Shown here piece after piece: positions 10,525 through 19,299 of a stretch of DNA of 64,000 nt. The number at the start of each line of letters is the position of its first letter. Within the stretch, counting starts at the first letter, position 1. A model generated the notes under the pieces. That model did not search any database. It was not told where the DNA came from and saw nothing but the letters and a program-made list of their open reading frames with translations. The position numbers and the translations under genes were made by a program. The stretch is from Prostheceraeus crozeri (taxonomy: Eukaryota > Platyhelminthes > Polycladida > Euryleptidae), in contig CAJQUW010014720.1 of assembly GCA_907163375.1 (NCBI GenBank), positions 1 through 64,000 of the forward strand, read 5' to 3'.

Positions 10525-11205
10525 TTAATATTTACTATACTCCTTCGCAACACGCATTGAGCGCCTAGTAGCTCTTTTTGGTTGCAGATCATCGGGATCT
10601 GCAAGCTCTCGCTTGACCGCCATCGTGGGTGTTTTACTCTTTGATCCATCTTGTAAGTGACCCTTATCCAATTCATTCACAGTCGGTCCTCCAATAATAT
10701 TGTGAGGTACATTTTGATCAGATAAAATTTTCTGAAAATATGTCCACCCTTGTGGTGCACCTAGTTTTCGCCTTACATCTCTGACAGCATATTGTAGAAG
10801 GTCATCTATGTGACTATTTCTAATAACATCACCAGTTGTTTCATCTATTATCTCCCCTCTCTCATTGAACTTCACATGTGGATCAATGAAGTCAAATAAT
10901 CGCTCAGCGCGCACACGATATGGTCGAGGTGTTGACAAGGTTATAAATCGTCGCAACTTGTCACGAATCTGTCGCCTCTCGTCAATGTTTTCAGCTGCTA
11001 ACTGCATTCGTCGATAGGGATCCTTAATCTTCTGAATTTCCATATCCTTTTGTGTTAGTTCCTTAAGTTGATTCGTAATAGGTTGATCTATATTTTTGAC
11101 TTCCTGTGCACTTTGTAATGTAGTCAATTGTACATACTCCTCTTGAGGAATGACTACCATCTTTGAATACGACATGTTTGAAAATAATAAGGCAACAAAG
11201 TACAT
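10525..11205 (-). CDS. Conserved Polinton protein of unknown function
   Basis: An open frame of 226 residues; the second in-frame ATG (starting MSYSKMVV at 11175) is the more likely start and gives 216. It has a charged helical first half, including a probable coiled coil around LKELTQKDMEIQKIKDPYRR, and an ordered second half (RLFDFIDPHVKFNERGEIID, then a stretch ending GAPQGWTYFQKIL). I recall similar proteins from other invertebrate Polintons but know no function. It sits between ATPase and integrase, so a particle or packaging role is plausible. Ends in basic KRATRRSMRVAKEYSKY. Confidence 0.6.
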   Translation of the reverse strand: MYFVALLFSNMSYSKMVVIPQEEYVQLTTLQSAQEVKNIDQPITNQLKELTQKDMEIQKIKDPYRRMQLAAENIDERRQIRDKLRRFITLSTPRPYRVRAERLFDFIDPHVKFNERGEIIDETTGDVIRNSHIDDLLQYAVRDVRRKLGAPQGWTYFQKILSDQNVPHNIIGGPTVNELDKGHLQDGSKSKTPTMAVKRELADPDDLQPKRATRRSMRVAKEYSKY

Positions 11206-11214
11206 TGCTTAAAA

Positions 11215-11850
11215 CTAACTGTGAACCGAGAAAACTGTCATTGGTTCAGCGGAATTAGGTATGATATTTGTTCGAAATCGAAGTCGTTCCGGACATTCCT
11301 GGGTTAGATCAATAAATAGATAACCATGTGGTTTCTTTGTTACATCTTCATATATTTTTGAAAGTACTTTAGGTTGTTGAGGTAATATCTGTCTACTGAG
11401 ATGATGTATCTGACTGCTATCTCTTGGATTTTTAAATATTGCCAAATAATGTGTATTCAAACTTCTAGTTCTTTGCTCTTTCCCTCCATCGAAGATGTTT
11501 TGGGTGATGTAGATAATAAAAGCTTCCCTATGATGTGCAGTTTGAATGAACATTTCAGTTACATCCTTTGAAGATTTGCTTTCTCGTAATAGATCATCTA
11601 ATACTAGTAAGTCACCTGCTTTGATATCCTCAGTTGATGGCAACCCTTGCTTCACCTCATAACCTTTCTGGCGAAGTGCAGAATGTAGTTGTGGTTGAAA
11701 TATTCCATAATACCATTTGACTCTCTTAATTTCCTTGTTAAACATTTCATTTCTATATTGTAGCAATTCAGTTACAAATGTAGTTTTACCGGACTGACTT
11801 GGTCCAGCGACACACATTGTGCGATCAGTGAATAGACGAAAATCTGTCAT
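11215..11850 (-). CDS. Genome-packaging ATPase (A32/FtsK-HerA type)
   Basis: A 211-residue P-loop ATPase with Walker A GPSQSGKT at residues 16-23, Walker B LLVLDD at 81-86, and a polar sensor segment ITQNIF at 115-120. This is the Polinton packaging ATPase related to poxvirus A32, expected to pump DNA into preformed capsids. A related fragment in Polinton 2 (38609-39070) has GPSHAGKT and VVVLDDLLKESKNSKDVT, matching VLDDLLRESKSSKDVT here. The frame looks whole and starts at its only early ATG. Confidence 0.88.
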   Translation of the reverse strand: MTDFRLFTDRTMCVAGPSQSGKTTFVTELLQYRNEMFNKEIKRVKWYYGIFQPQLHSALRQKGYEVKQGLPSTEDIKAGDLLVLDDLLRESKSSKDVTEMFIQTAHHREAFIIYITQNIFDGGKEQRTRSLNTHYLAIFKNPRDSSQIHHLSRQILPQQPKVLSKIYEDVTKKPHGYLFIDLTQECPERLRFRTNIIPNSAEPMTVFSVHS

Positions 11851-11991
11851 CTTATAATTCCATTAACATTAAACTCATCATCCCGCTAATTTTGCTTAGA
11901 ACAACAAAACAGACACATGTTCCAGATCAAGTTTATTTACATTCAGAATAGAAACTTTCAAGTTACATTTACAAATTAAAACATTTACAAA

Positions 11992-12726
11992 TTAAAACAT
12001 TTGTGTTTCCTCATCACAATTAGGATTATAGAAAGTTTTCAAGTCAGCATCTTGGCGCTTCAACTTCAATTTAGGATTCCCATCTTTAGATTTCCGACCT
12101 CGCTTTTTGCTCTCTTCCTTCCCATCACTTGAAGCAGTCTTATCAATGTTAATCAAACATTTATCAATTGGTAGTGGTTCATAGACTAGTTGAAGAACCT
12201 TCATTTGTAAAGATGCGACTTTACCAGTCGAACCATGTGAGCCAATATAAAGTCCGGTAACGTGAACTAAGCCCATATAGCGGCCCCGTTTGAGATCCTC
12301 ACATTCCATCGCGTTTGTAAAGAGATCGAATGCTTGAAAATGATCAGATAGTTTTAAAAACAGTGTATCGAATTCCGGCAATTCCTTATAACCAACTCCT
12401 TCCTCTAATGCCTTTCTCCAATGAGTGGGAGCACTTTCAGGCAGCTCAACACATTCTTTCGCGAAAGAGTCAATAGTTTTAAGAATCACCTGTTGCCATT
12501 TTGGAAAAGTCACTCGCATTTGTCTCATATTGCTATACCCTGATGTAGACATACCATTACTGTGGAAGAATGGAACTTGAAGATAAAAGCCATCATCACC
12601 ATAATTCAAGGTTTGAAAGTAGAACGTATTTCCAATCCCTTGCACCTTTCGTGTCGGACGAAGCTTCAAGAGATCTTGCTCAAAAGCGTCACCTTCCTCT
12701 CTGATTGTATACATTTTCTGAGTCAT
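11992..12726 (-). CDS. Conserved Polinton protein with LYxGxH motif, unknown function
   Basis: A 244-residue frame with an acidic-to-basic tail (KKRGRKSKDGNPKLKLKR) suggesting nuclear entry. The stretch VTGLYIGSHGSTGKVASLQM followed by VYEPLP has a clear partner in the Polinton 2 protein at 41022-41744 (VNGLYYGRHKDNKIASLSMH, then LYIPKPP), so the two are homologous despite low overall identity. A replication accessory role such as single-strand DNA binding is conceivable but unproven. It has its own upstream TATATAAGG at 12810-12818 and a downstream AATAAA near 11930. Confidence 0.6.
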   Translation of the reverse strand: MTQKMYTIREEGDAFEQDLLKLRPTRKVQGIGNTFYFQTLNYGDDGFYLQVPFFHSNGMSTSGYSNMRQMRVTFPKWQQVILKTIDSFAKECVELPESAPTHWRKALEEGVGYKELPEFDTLFLKLSDHFQAFDLFTNAMECEDLKRGRYMGLVHVTGLYIGSHGSTGKVASLQMKVLQLVYEPLPIDKCLINIDKTASSDGKEESKKRGRKSKDGNPKLKLKRQDADLKTFYNPNCDEETQMF

Positions 12727-12809
12727 GTTTCAACAAGTACTAATTCGGAGCTTTCAACCAGCGCAAAGGAATGTCACTTGAAAGTGGTAAAATATCATTA
12801 AAGCGTCTT

Positions 12810-12818
12810 CCTTATATA
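12810..12818 (-). promoter_or_regulatory. TATA box of the 244-residue gene
   Basis: TATATAAGG on the minus strand lies 84 bp ahead of the ATG at 12726. A TGACACGTCA-like palindromic site lies slightly further upstream (near 12850). Confidence 0.5.
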
Positions 12819-12876
12819 CACCTATATATGACTCATCAATCAAAGTGATGACGTGTCACTTTATGATTCGCTAACC

Positions 12877-13269
12877 TTATATTAACATTGCAGCAGTTGC
12901 TGCAATCCTTCCAAGCGGACTATTGATTACACCATTAATACTGTTTCCAATATCATTTAACATACTTAGAAACCCACCACCACCGCGCTGAATTAAGTTT
13001 CGCCTTTTCTTATCACTACTCCTTGGATTTGAAAACTTTTTTATGCTATTCAAAGAGCCAGCATTCAACAGAGGCTTGTAAATAGGTAGACATTTGTGTA
13101 TTGCAAAAGCTAAATCACGAATGAAATCATCACTTGAATTTTGAATCAATTTACACTTCCTCTTATTATCATGTATCCTGTTTAACTTTCGCAACGCCTT
13201 TTTAAACTGACTTGAAGGTTTGAAGGACCGTTTCGATTGACGAGAAGATGCCTTCCGTTTTACAGACAT
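12877..13269 (-). CDS. Small basic protein with QRGGGGFL motif, capsid-associated type
   Basis: A 130-residue protein: a basic amino half (SSRQSKRSFKPSSQFKKALRKL) and a carboxy half with NLIQRGGGGFLSMLNDIG followed by a short hydrophobic end. The Polinton 2 counterpart at 39054-39404 has the same plan (TLTQKGGFLSAILPMIAPAV). In Polintons such proteins are compared with adenovirus pVI or similar membrane-active cement proteins; that role is inference. It has a TTATATATAATG promoter-like stretch just upstream. Confidence 0.6.
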   Translation of the reverse strand: MSVKRKASSRQSKRSFKPSSQFKKALRKLNRIHDNKRKCKLIQNSSDDFIRDLAFAIHKCLPIYKPLLNAGSLNSIKKFSNPRSSDKKRRNLIQRGGGGFLSMLNDIGNSINGVINSPLGRIAATAAMLI

Positions 13270-13397
13270 TTTTATTCTAATATGGAAATAGATAATACAA
13301 TTACAATTTTTGCTTAGTACTTACAACATTATATATAAAAGTTTACAAGCATTCACACAGAGTTTGTTGCTGGTACGTATAAAATTACATAAAACAC

Positions 13398-14021
13398 TTA
13401 GCAAGTTGTAGAGGGAAACTGATATACACTCACATCGGCTAGAGTCTCATTTGTAGCAGTTATGAGCTGCTCAGTGTCTTTCATTAGATGTTTTGAAATA
13501 GGACAGCACATACAGCAAGGCTTTAAATGGAAAGTCTTTAAAATATTGGCATAGTATGCCCGCAAACTGATCACCTCAGAATGTCCTTGAGCAGCCACAT
13601 TGATGCTTACTGATGGCGGTCCACTGAACAAGTCCAGTTTGCACTTCTCACCCTTCTCGTCATAGTAGCTGGAGGTGATAATGTCATGGAGACATGTGTT
13701 GAGTTTCCGTTGGATACTGCTGCACCAACAGCGAGAGTATTCCGGTACAATCTCCGTTTGAGATAGTGGGCGAAATACTTCGTTGAGCCAGAATCTTGCA
13801 ACTCGTGTAAGAGCGTTGTTCACGACTCTCATCAACATTCTCTGCACCACAACGTCCTCTCCGCAGCGGAAATACTTCACTATTTCCTCCATCAGATCCA
13901 CCAAATCCGCTTTATAGCCAGTTATATTCACGGCAGAATAAAATATATTGCCCGTGAAGAGTTGACTTCGGTAAATTATTGAAATGGGAATGTTGGTAGT
14001 GAACGACATGCTGATTGACAT
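13398..14021 (-). CDS. Unrecognised 207-residue Polinton ORF
   Basis: An open frame of 207 residues with no family I recognise. It is mixed alpha/beta in composition, with a cysteine cluster near residue 170 (KPCCMCCPISKH) that could bind metal, and no membrane segment or signal peptide. It is preceded by TATATAAGG at 14068-14076, in a leftward series with the RING gene upstream, so it is probably expressed as an accessory gene. No counterpart was found in Polinton 2. Confidence 0.5.
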   Translation of the reverse strand: MSISMSFTTNIPISIIYRSQLFTGNIFYSAVNITGYKADLVDLMEEIVKYFRCGEDVVVQRMLMRVVNNALTRVARFWLNEVFRPLSQTEIVPEYSRCWCSSIQRKLNTCLHDIITSSYYDEKGEKCKLDLFSGPPSVSINVAAQGHSEVISLRAYYANILKTFHLKPCCMCCPISKHLMKDTEQLITATNETLADVSVYQFPSTTC

Positions 14022-14067
14022 TGTATTAGCCTCAAATTATGCTTGAAATAGAACGGTACAATGTCCT

Positions 14068-14076
14068 CCTTATATA
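14068..14076 (-). promoter_or_regulatory. TATA box of the 207-residue gene
   Basis: TATATAAGG followed by AGGAC on the minus strand, 47 bp ahead of the ATG at 14021. The core and its spacing resemble the 12810 promoter (TATATAAGG followed by AAGAC). Confidence 0.5.
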
Positions 14077-14131
14077 GAAAAGTCACACAAAGACACAATA
14101 GTGACCAATCACAGACCTGCATGATGACTCA

Positions 14132-14644
14132 TCATGAACGATATACAGTGACTGTTGAAGATATTTCTTCATCGCAAAGGGGACAAGATGAAGTTTCAAA
14201 GGGTACATAACATGTAGAACACATAACGCTATGAGAACATGGCAAAAAGAGAAGGGATCGTTCCTGTTTAAAACATTTAACGCAGTTCCGTTCACATAAT
14301 AATTTAAATGTCTCTTGTTCTAATTTCCTTCTGAAGTCACTTTTATTGGGAGAACTTTTTATTAAAACACTGACAGATGTCTCCTTCTTTCCATATCGTT
14401 CCAATTTGATCCTCCTAATTTCACTATCATTGCAGTGTAGCATGGAGAAATCCTCTATCCACCTACGATCCAAATTGTGATTCATAGCATGCTCATCTAG
14501 ATCCATTAGTCGATCAACTAAATCACCAGCGTTGATATTTTCACTGAGATTTGTTACAGTTTCTATGGCTTTGAACGAATATCCAAGGTCTCTTGCGACA
14601 ACCCACGACGTTGGGATACTAGTCATCATTATGTATGCCATCAA
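14132..14644 (-). CDS. UBA-RING protein, IAP-like without BIR domains
   Basis: A 170-residue frame. The carboxy end is a full C3HC4 RING finger: C121, C124, C136, H138, C142, C145, C154 and C157, followed by a short hydrophobic tail TVTVYRS. This is the arrangement at the end of inhibitor-of-apoptosis proteins. Residues 14-51 (ARDLGYSFKAIETV, then INAGDLVDRLMDLDEH) resemble the UBA domain that precedes the RING in many IAPs. No BIR domain is present. Likely activity is ubiquitin ligation, perhaps against host death or defence proteins; this is inference. It is the first gene of the leftward block, with a TATAAATA box close upstream. Confidence 0.65.
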   Translation of the reverse strand: MMAYIMMTSIPTSWVVARDLGYSFKAIETVTNLSENINAGDLVDRLMDLDEHAMNHNLDRRWIEDFSMLHCNDSEIRRIKLERYGKKETSVSVLIKSSPNKSDFRRKLEQETFKLLCERNCVKCFKQERSLLFLPCSHSVMCSTCYVPFETSSCPLCDEEISSTVTVYRS

Positions 14645-14868
14645 AAACTATCACATATTTATAGCATAGTTTGTCTACGTAAAAGGAAAATCAATGTGTC
14701 ATCTTGATTACAATGGTTGCAATAGTCACAATAGTCGCAATTGAGCAAACCCATTCAAAATCAAACAACGGACGTCTATCGGTACGTACCCAAGTGCTCA
14801 GAACCAAACCACACAAGTTCGATCATAGACGTTCCCAAACACAGTGTACTCAACTGAGTGTACCAAAC

Positions 14869-15092
14869 ACATGTACCTATCCAGTAAAACAGATCTCATA
14901 CAAGTTCTTATTCATAACACTGAATTATACATGTACCTATCCATGTGCCTATCGATAACTAAAGTATACATGTACCTATCCATGTACCTATCCATGTTCC
15001 TATTGACAACACTAAACTTTACATGTACCTATCCATGTACCTATTGATAACACTAAACTTTACATGTACCTATCCATGTACCTATCCGTGGC
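14869..15092. repeat. Minisatellite of ACATGTACCTATCC units
   Basis: Five copies of ACATGTACCTATCC, mostly doubled and separated by a spacer with GATAACACTAAACTTT, with a period of about 40-60 bp. It may mark the subterminal part of Polinton 1, because Polinton 2 also carries tandem arrays at its ends, or it may be flanking DNA. Confidence 0.75.
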
Positions 15093-15212
15093 AAGTAGGG
15101 CACAGTTTTCACTACTTGCGTGTAGGGTTCGTGGTTAACTGTTAAGTGAGCCTGCGCGGATGACATGGCTCTGCGCGGACTGAGGCTCGAGGCTCAGTAG
15201 CAACGCTGATGG

Positions 15213-15440
15213 TGGATTCTAGAGGATTCAGGTAAATGGGATTCAAGGGATTCCATACGATCCCAAAGAAACCCATGTGATCCGATTTGCATCGTGAATG
15301 GCATCATGGATTCTAGGGGATTCAGTTGTACGGGATTCCAAGGGATTCCACATAATCCCCAAGAAACCCATATGATCCTATTTGCATCGTGAATGGGATC
15401 ATATGGGATCCCTTACAATCCCATATGTATTCCCTAAAAA
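15213..15440. repeat. Tandem duplication of GGGATTCC-rich unit
   Basis: Two copies of a unit of roughly 93 bp with GATTCTAG, GGGATTC and GAAACCCAT blocks, then further GGGATCATATGGGATCCC-like palindromic scraps. It overlaps the 3' end of the BEL/Pao remnant. Confidence 0.6.
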
Positions 15441-16032
15441 GCCCATAGAAAAGAGTCACTCGGGATGGGTCAGAACGCGGTCTTTGCATAAGAGTATTTG
15501 TGGAATGGCAGCCATACCTAGGAATATCAATAGCGGGACCTTCGGTTGTGCAATCGGCGAACTGGATCAGCGGAAATCGGTCCTGAATTTCAATGAGCTT
15601 ATCACGAGGCAGCGTGCGAGTTGGACTGCAGATGGTCGGTGATGATATTAGCTTAGCAGTGACCCAGTTAGCACCGTACAGGCTGGATAATTGTAGGCGA
15701 TAAGTACCACAGTCAACAGGAGCAGAACGAGATCCGAGGAATATTTCGAGTTGTCGAGAGACACGATCTAACAGTGGCAGTTTTGCTTCGCGAGCAAGGT
15801 TGTCAGTCACATAGCTTTCTTCGGAACCAGAATCGAGTAGAATGCGAGCGGTGCGTTGTAAACCTCTTATATGAACACGAGCTGTCTGGAGAATTGAAAA
15901 TCGTTTAGCAGAGCAGTCTGGAGACACAACGTTGATTGATGTTGGCGAGGTAGAAACGGAGTTACTTGAGGATGGAAGCACAGGTCGAGGTGGTTCAGGA
16001 GCGGTGTGACGAACAGGACCTCGATGGAGCAA
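15322..16032 (-). pseudogene. BEL/Pao aspartic protease region
   Basis: Contains the pepsin-like retroelement protease signature ARILLDSGSEESYVTDNLA, typical of the DUF1758 protease of BEL/Pao elements, followed by LFLGSRSA-like and GANWVTAKLI blocks of the same domain. It lies downstream of the gag part in the expected order. Part of a broken element. Confidence 0.75.
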
Positions 16033-16088
16033 TGTGTGGTGATGTTGATCGCACTGTCGACAACGAGTGGAAGATCGGCAATCTTTCT

Positions 16089-17258
16089 TCAGATGAATTC
16101 CGAAGCAGTTGAAGCATAGTGAACGCTTGCGAATGATTTCAATGCGTTGATGCGAGTCGAGATGAAGGAAAAATTGAAGGGAGAATGAGACTCACTAGAA
16201 TCGCGAAGTCGGCATGTCTGGAGAGAATTCACTTTCAATGAGCTCACTGCAGCGGTAGGTCTGGGATTTGTGCGAGGATATGCTTTCTTAGGAGCCTTGA
16301 TAGCGGATGCGTTGTCGATCGTAGATAGGGTCTCTAACGCGTCGACCTCCGATTTCGCGAAGTCAAGGAGCTTGTCCAAGTCAAACTTCTCTCTGGGAGA
16401 TCTGGAGCGTCGGGCCCATTCAAGCTGACTCGCAGAAGGCAATTTACCGGTCAGAAGAGGAGCAAGGAGAAGTCCATGCACAGGAGTGGAGGTAGCAGAA
16501 GGTGCAGAGGTGGTCATCACTTCATCAATTAATTGAGTAAGATTCTCTCAAGTGTAATTCGAAGTTCGTTATCATATTACGGAAGGAAGAAATGTCATTG
16601 TCTTAAACCGAATTAAAGTTCACAAGGCGGTCTGCATACAAGCTGATTAACAGAGAGGGATCACCGAATCCATCTTTGAGTATCTTCAACGCTGATGGAT
16701 AGTTCTCTGAAGTACATGGAATACCACGGATTGCATCGCGAGCCTCTTCACGGAGGGCAGACATAAGATACGTAAACTTTTGCACGCCTGGGATATTTCT
16801 GTTATGCACAGTGGCGTTAAATGGGTCATAGAAAGGTCGTCATGACAGATAGTCACCACTAAAGGTCGGGAGACTTATCCTAGGCAGGCCTTCTAACCCA
16901 GGGTTCGATGAAGAGGTAGGAGTGTCACTCGATGCATTTTCAAGTCGAAGGGAGTCAAGCTTAGTCAAAGCGTCGATAATCATGTCGGACAATTTCTCCT
17001 GTTCTGCGATCTCTCACTGAACTTGGTCTTCGTCTTCTACGAGGTTTAAAATCGTAGCACCTACTTAATCGACTTTTGTTTTCGAAGAGGAAAGTTTTGT
17101 CGATAAGCGGTTGTTGCAGCCATATCAGTCTGAGAGGAGTTGTGGAGGTTTTCTACTTCAGATAGAATACGATTTAAGTGCAGAACACATGCACGGCGGG
17201 ATGCTTTAGCCCTGCGGAGTGAGTCCATATTTACTTTCCCGGGTCGCGGCACCAACAA
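16089..17258 (-). pseudogene. BEL/Pao gag region
   Basis: Gag remnant directly after the primer-binding site. KFTYLMSALREEARDAIRG and SALKILKDGFGDPSLL are the hallmark blocks of the DUF1759 gag domain, and SASQLEWARRS followed by DLDKLLDFAKSEVDALE belongs to its next part. The start resembles other family members (MDSLRRAKASRRACVLHLN). The copy is broken. Confidence 0.75.
17238..17254 (-). other. Primer-binding site of BEL/Pao remnant
   Basis: TGGTGCCGCGACCCGGG immediately follows the presumed LTR edge and precedes the gag ATG by a few bases, as in other BEL/Pao elements. Confidence 0.6.
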
Positions 17259-17505
17259 GATGTGAGGAATAAATAGCGGTAATAATGACTTAAGGCCCGG
17301 TCAAGAGGTAAGAGGCTCTTAGCTTCCCGTCGGATGTCCTGCCGTTCGGGTTTTAGATGTTAAAATCGAATTGGATTGTCGAGCAGCTTATTTTATTCAC
17401 ATTCCTTACGTGTACAACAGTAATCAATTTAGATTTAAAGAGAAGCATACGTATCTTCAGACAGAGCAGACAAACAAAAGTCAAGTTCAATTAAAGTTAC
17501 AGAAA

Positions 17506-17955
17506 TTAACACACACAATCCATCACAGAATTAATATAGGACAACCAGTCGTATCGGTGCATCATGTTGTGGAATCGCGCTTTGTTGCCAGCATTAAATA
17601 CACGCACACGTTTCTTCTGAGTTGCCGGTGAAGAAGTGTTAGGAGATAGTCTCCACAGAACCACACAATGGTCAGATCTGCCGACTGGAGGAAAAATGTC
17701 AGGATCCGAATCATGAGGTAGTTCAGAAAAAATCTGATCAAGAATGTTGTCATCTCGCGTGGGATTAGAAACTATGGATTTCAAGCCAATGAGCCTCTCG
17801 ATTGTGTCCAATCGTGATCTCAAACCGTTTAAGTCTCCACATATCACAGTGCGAAAGTCACTAGGGTCACATAATAAATGACCTCTCCTGATAAAAGGTC
17901 TCACCTGATAAATGTTCGGTGCTCCCACTCGGAAGAAATAATTATCCGGACACAA
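17506..17955 (-). pseudogene. LINE endonuclease, C-terminal half
   Basis: Apurinic-type endonuclease of a non-LTR retrotransposon. VICGDLNGLRSRLD and SNPTRDDNILDQIFSELP are the family GDLN and TRG-LDLI blocks, and VGRSDHCVVLWRL is the catalytic SDH motif. The frame stops at 17506 and no RT follows. Its N-terminal half is probably the piece at 18781-19070, separated by the 3' end of another LINE inserted in the opposite direction. Confidence 0.75.
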
Positions 17956-18765
17956 TGTACAATTTGAATGGTTTGGCTATTCCTATTCAAGAATCTGTGA
18001 CTGATCTAGGAATTTTGCTTACCCCAGATTTAAAGTTCAGTTCACATTGCAGCAGAATAGCCTCTTTAGCTTTTGCTAGAGCTTCATGTTTATTGAAAAG
18101 CTTTTCTTTTGCAGACAAGGATTCTTTGATTGTTGGTTATAAGACATTCGTTAGACCTATTCTTGAGCACAATTGTCAAGTATTCAATCCGTATCTAAGG
18201 CGCGATAGTCTTTGTTTAGAACGAGTACAGAGGTTTTTCACACGTCAAGTCTGCAAACGTTGTAAAATGTTCTATTCTGACTACAAGCATAGGCTCCGCT
18301 TACTGAATCTAGAGCCGCTTTGCCGCAGGCGCGTTGTTCATGACTTATGCCTATTTTTCAAAATTTGTAATGGTTTTGTTGACCTTAGCATTGATGATTA
18401 TTTAGTCTACCATCCACCAACGTATTGTACACGTAGTCAATCAAATAACCCATTTCAAGTTGAACCTCACACTTTCCCTCATACCCGTAATCTGTTGAAT
18501 ACATTCTTTTATCGTGTTTACAAAATTTGGAACTTCTTGCCAACTGAGTGCACCTCTGCTCCGTCCATCAATTGCTTCAAAGAAAGACTGAAGAGTGTTA
18601 ACCTCGACCGTTTTTATGAAGACGTAACAATGTGAATTTCATTTTTATAAGTAACGCTCGTCTATAAGTGCCTTTGCGGCCATGACCTACGCTGATCTTA
18701 TTCTACTTCATTTACTTGTGTCTTTTTCATGAATAAAGAAATATTATCTTATCTTATCTTATAAA
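17940..18765 (+). mobile_element. 5'-truncated LINE copy, RT C-terminus and 3' tail
   Basis: The reading frame 17919-18635 is the thumb and C-terminal region of a LINE reverse transcriptase: LGILLTPDLKFSSHCSRI, a following FVRPILEHNCQVFNPYL block and ERVQRFFTRQVC are standard. The 3' end carries AATAAAG and then a tail of ATCTT repeats at 18738-18762, marking the true 3' terminus. Only the last 830 bp of the element are present, as expected from abortive reverse transcription. It appears to have landed inside an older LINE endonuclease lying in the opposite direction. Confidence 0.75.
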
Positions 18766-18780
18766 TTCTTGTAAGCAAAA

Positions 18781-19070
18781 TCAATAATGCTAGTAAGCGA
18801 AGTGATGCACTCAGAGTCGTTTCTGGCATTGTTCCGATAGGGATGATGTAAGTTCACAATCTTTGATAACTATAGTGAGGATTTTCGAAGCACATGGCAC
18901 GATGTTAGTTGAATTGGGTTCCACAGAGAAAAAGACAACGAACTCTTGACATAGACCAACAATCCACCACCTCTTGCGTTACGATCTTTTCTTACAGGAG
19001 TATAGCCAAGGATTGTAATAGCACTATCTGGGGTAGAATCGTCAAGCCAAGTTTCCGTTAGCACAAGCAT
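18781..19070 (-). pseudogene. LINE endonuclease, N-terminal half
   Basis: Begins MLVLTETWLDDSTPDSA and continues RKDRNARGGGLLVYVKSSL, the TETWL and GGG-x-L-V-Y-V motifs of LINE apurinic endonucleases. The frame breaks near 18870. The order and strand relative to 17506-17955 fit one endonuclease split by the insertion between them. Upstream, to about 19300, the sequence resembles the same element but has no open frame. Confidence 0.65.
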
Positions 19071-19299
19071 TCATTAGTTTCATCAATCTGAACTTCATCA
19101 ATCATGTTAGATAAGGATCGCATATTTGTGAATAAAAAGGATCGAATATCCCTGGAATTATTTTTTTCGACTTTTTGTAACCATAAAATAATTGCTGAGA
19201 GCCAGTGATATTGACCAGATTCCGTTTACGAAAATCATCAGCTTTGCGGCGGTATACTGTCGTCTTGATGTTATGATAGGTATAGGCCTATGCCGAACA

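Larger units (their letters stand above)
1..14700. mobile_element. Polinton (Maverick) 1, left end outside window
   Basis: A Polinton-type virus-like DNA transposon. The diagnostic set is present: protein-primed family B DNA polymerase remnant, adenain-like protease, double jelly-roll major capsid protein, minor capsid protein, A32-like packaging ATPase and retrovirus-type integrase with a chromodomain. The polymerase side reads rightward and the morphogenesis block leftward, converging near 5220-5371. No terminal inverted repeat could be matched, so the left end probably lies outside the window and the right end is only placed somewhere in 14650-15100. It is a fossil: the polymerase is badly decayed (about a dozen breaks) and the integrase seems broken, while most capsid-side frames are still open. 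This uneven decay suggests an insertion of moderate age. Confidence 0.9.
15322..17500 (-). mobile_element. BEL/Pao LTR retrotransposon, broken remnant
   Basis: LTR-type element of the BEL/Pao family on the minus strand, represented by gag and protease only; no reverse transcriptase, RNase H or integrase was found. A primer-binding site TGGTGCCGCGACCCGGG (17238-17254, minus strand) directly follows what looks like the inner edge of the 5' LTR at 17255. No matching 3' LTR was seen. It is a fossil with several breaks and has lost most of its length. Confidence 0.75.

Noticed and set aside
14869-15092. CRISPR-like repeat array
   Set aside because: Spacers are themselves repeated and the setting is eukaryotic; it is a minisatellite.
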